A DNA stretch of 64,000 bases from Ptychodera flava (lineage: Eukaryota > Hemichordata > Enteropneusta > Ptychoderidae), in contig NW_027248277.1 in the NCBI RefSeq assembly GCF_041260155.1, forward strand, positions 6,507,910 to 6,571,909. Direction: 5' to 3'. Of the stretch, positions 62,943 through 64,000 are shown piece by piece. The notes beneath the pieces were generated by a model. The model was not told the DNA's origin and did no database searches. It saw only the letters and a program-made list of their open reading frames with translations. The position numbers and the translations under genes are program-made. Within the stretch, counting starts at the first letter, position 1, and each line of letters begins with the position of its first letter.

Positions 62943-63359
62943 GTAGGTAGGTAGGTAGGTAGGTAGATTTATAGGGGCTAAATATAGATTTTCTAGTCCA
63001 TCTAGAGTAAACCGACAATTGTTTTCATCAGCTTAAGATGAGCCCTACAATAATTATGGACTGAAACGTGCTGTATAGCTTTCCTCGTCTTTATAAAGGG
63101 AAAGTGAAGACACAGTGGGAGTGATATTCTGCAGCAGTCGCTGTATGGGTACAGACAAACACAGTAAAGTGATTATCACCTTTGTTTTTGTGATGTCCGA
63201 GAAATCTTTAAAATTCTCAGCTGGCAGAGTACGGAGACATTGAATCAACTCTTCGGTTGTTTCTCGCTTACAACCTACCAGTTTACCAAGTCCATGAGCC
63301 GTTTTCCTTTGCATACTTGTATCTGTACTGAAATACCCCTTGATAAACACATTTGCACT
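60196..63359 (-). CDS. gene 4: cholinesterase/carboxylesterase-like, exons 5-7 visible, 5' part beyond window
   Basis: The last three exons of the fourth paralogue, all open and at full length. By family it is a secreted ester hydrolase; catalytic Glu (NLADEGMYF) and His (THAEDIPFVFGW) are present, while the nucleophile exon lies past the right edge. It is the only copy with no frame damage in view, so it may be the functional member. It lacks the insertions shared by units 1-3 downstream, making it the outgroup of the array. Confidence 0.88.
60392..61819 (-). other. gene 4 intron 6
   Basis: AT-rich intron partly co-linear with genes 1-3 (GGTGCATGAGGGCG near 60752, for example). No feature seen. 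Confidence 0.5.
61820..62460 (-). CDS. gene 4 exon 6: catalytic Glu and His
   Basis: 641 bp, fully open from ETLENIIGQTLPNIVFPPVA to MKYWTNFAKTG, with consensus acceptor and GTAGGT donor. Confidence 0.95.
62686..62966 (+). repeat. (GATA)n/(GGTA)n microsatellite, gene 4 intron 5
   Basis: About 70 tetranucleotide units ending in a GGTA run. Confidence 0.95.
63180..63359 (-). CDS. gene 4 exon 5
   Basis: 180 bp, SANVFIKGYFSTDTSMQRKT ... FKDFSDITKTK, open, with a TATCAG acceptor and GTGATA donor. Confidence 0.92.
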
Positions 63360-64000
63360 CTGATATTGAATGAGAAATAAAATGAATCTTTAAATATATA
63401 CAGGTTGAAATTAGATACTCATTAATAAATTAAATTCGAATGAACTGCCCTGTTTTCGTAAAAATTGTCCAGGACCTGAAATTCTCTTAAATACGAAAGT
63501 GTCAGTGGGTCCCTCATAATTAAAATATTGTTGATTTGTACTTGTTAAACACTTGATCACAGAAGCACACTGTAAAGTGTTAGGTTATACAGGACTTTAA
63601 CGTTTGAAATTACTAAAATGTGAAAGCAAATGAATTAGTTTAGCTTGTTTCTCGAGCATACAGCACTTTTTGCCGCGAAAGAAATTAAATTGTGTTAAAA
63701 GCATTTATGAGATTATTATCTCAACGTCTTGCTGTAGTGACAAGTCTGCGTTTTAACAACAATGCATTTCAATATCGTGTAGTTTGTCCCACCAAAACAA
63801 AAGCTATTTTATGGAGCGACACTTAAAATGTTGAAGAGATATTTAAACCACAGATAACCGGTAAAGAACAATGTGGTTTTGGATACCCTTACTGTGACTC
63901 TGGCGATCAGATATAACGGTAGAAGTACATCGCGTTTGTTGGCAAATTATTTATACTCTCCACGTAGATCCGTAATATCGAGTACACAATATAATACGAC
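63360..64000 (-). other. gene 4 intron 4, partial
   Basis: Aligns with 51461-51976 and 52823-52985 of gene 3, skipping the CACAGTA element, and so gives its empty site. No exon is seen before the window ends. Confidence 0.6.

Overview
This is eukaryotic, AT-rich, repeat-dense DNA, most likely from an invertebrate deuterostome (hemichordate, amphioxus or echinoderm grade). The clearest pointer is a Ty3/gypsy element whose integrase lies before its reverse transcriptase, the Gmr1-like layout described from deuterostomes. Introns are large and full of microsatellites, and splice sites are canonical GT-AG. The species cannot be named from the window.

The host content is one tandem array. Four head-to-tail copies of a seven-exon secreted cholinesterase/carboxylesterase-type gene (type-B esterase, alpha/beta hydrolase fold, about 577 residues) lie on the minus strand: gene 1 (3681-12944), gene 2 (28479-41966), gene 3 (48168-56151) and gene 4 (60196 to beyond the right edge). 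Exon lengths and intron phases are the same in all copies. Nucleophile Ser, catalytic Glu and His are visible. Each of the three complete copies carries one or two single-base length changes in coding exons, at different places; gene 4 reads cleanly in the three exons visible. Around genes 1 and 2 the repeating unit is about 14.7 kb once later insertions are subtracted, and it also carries a decayed leucine-rich-repeat fragment, a SINE-like repeat and a Penelope-like element.

Region by region: 1-1.5 kb Penelope-like copy 1; 1.5-3.6 kb spacer with a foldback element in a local duplication; 3.7-12.9 kb gene 1; 13.5-16.7 kb a block found only in unit 1, holding an inverted Penelope-like copy and a histone-type 3' stem-loop; 17.3-23.5 kb a Gmr1-like LTR element between units 1 and 2; 23.5-26.3 kb LRR relic, SINE-like repeat and Penelope-like copy 2; 28.5-42.0 kb gene 2, whose first intron holds a 3.1-kb foldback element with 14-bp flanking repeats and a further 1.8-kb unit-specific block; 43.2-46.0 kb LRR relic, SINE-like repeat and Penelope-like copy 3; 48.2-56.2 kb gene 3, whose intron 4 holds an element with CACAGTA ends and 5-bp target duplications; 56.2-58.6 kb spacer with a strong hairpin; 60.2 kb to the end, gene 4.

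Because the units are paralogous, several mobile insertions can be read against an empty site in a neighbouring unit. This fixes their ends and target duplications exactly and gives an order of events: unit 4 split first, then unit 3, then units 1 and 2. No CRISPR array, rRNA gene or ordinary tRNA gene was seen.
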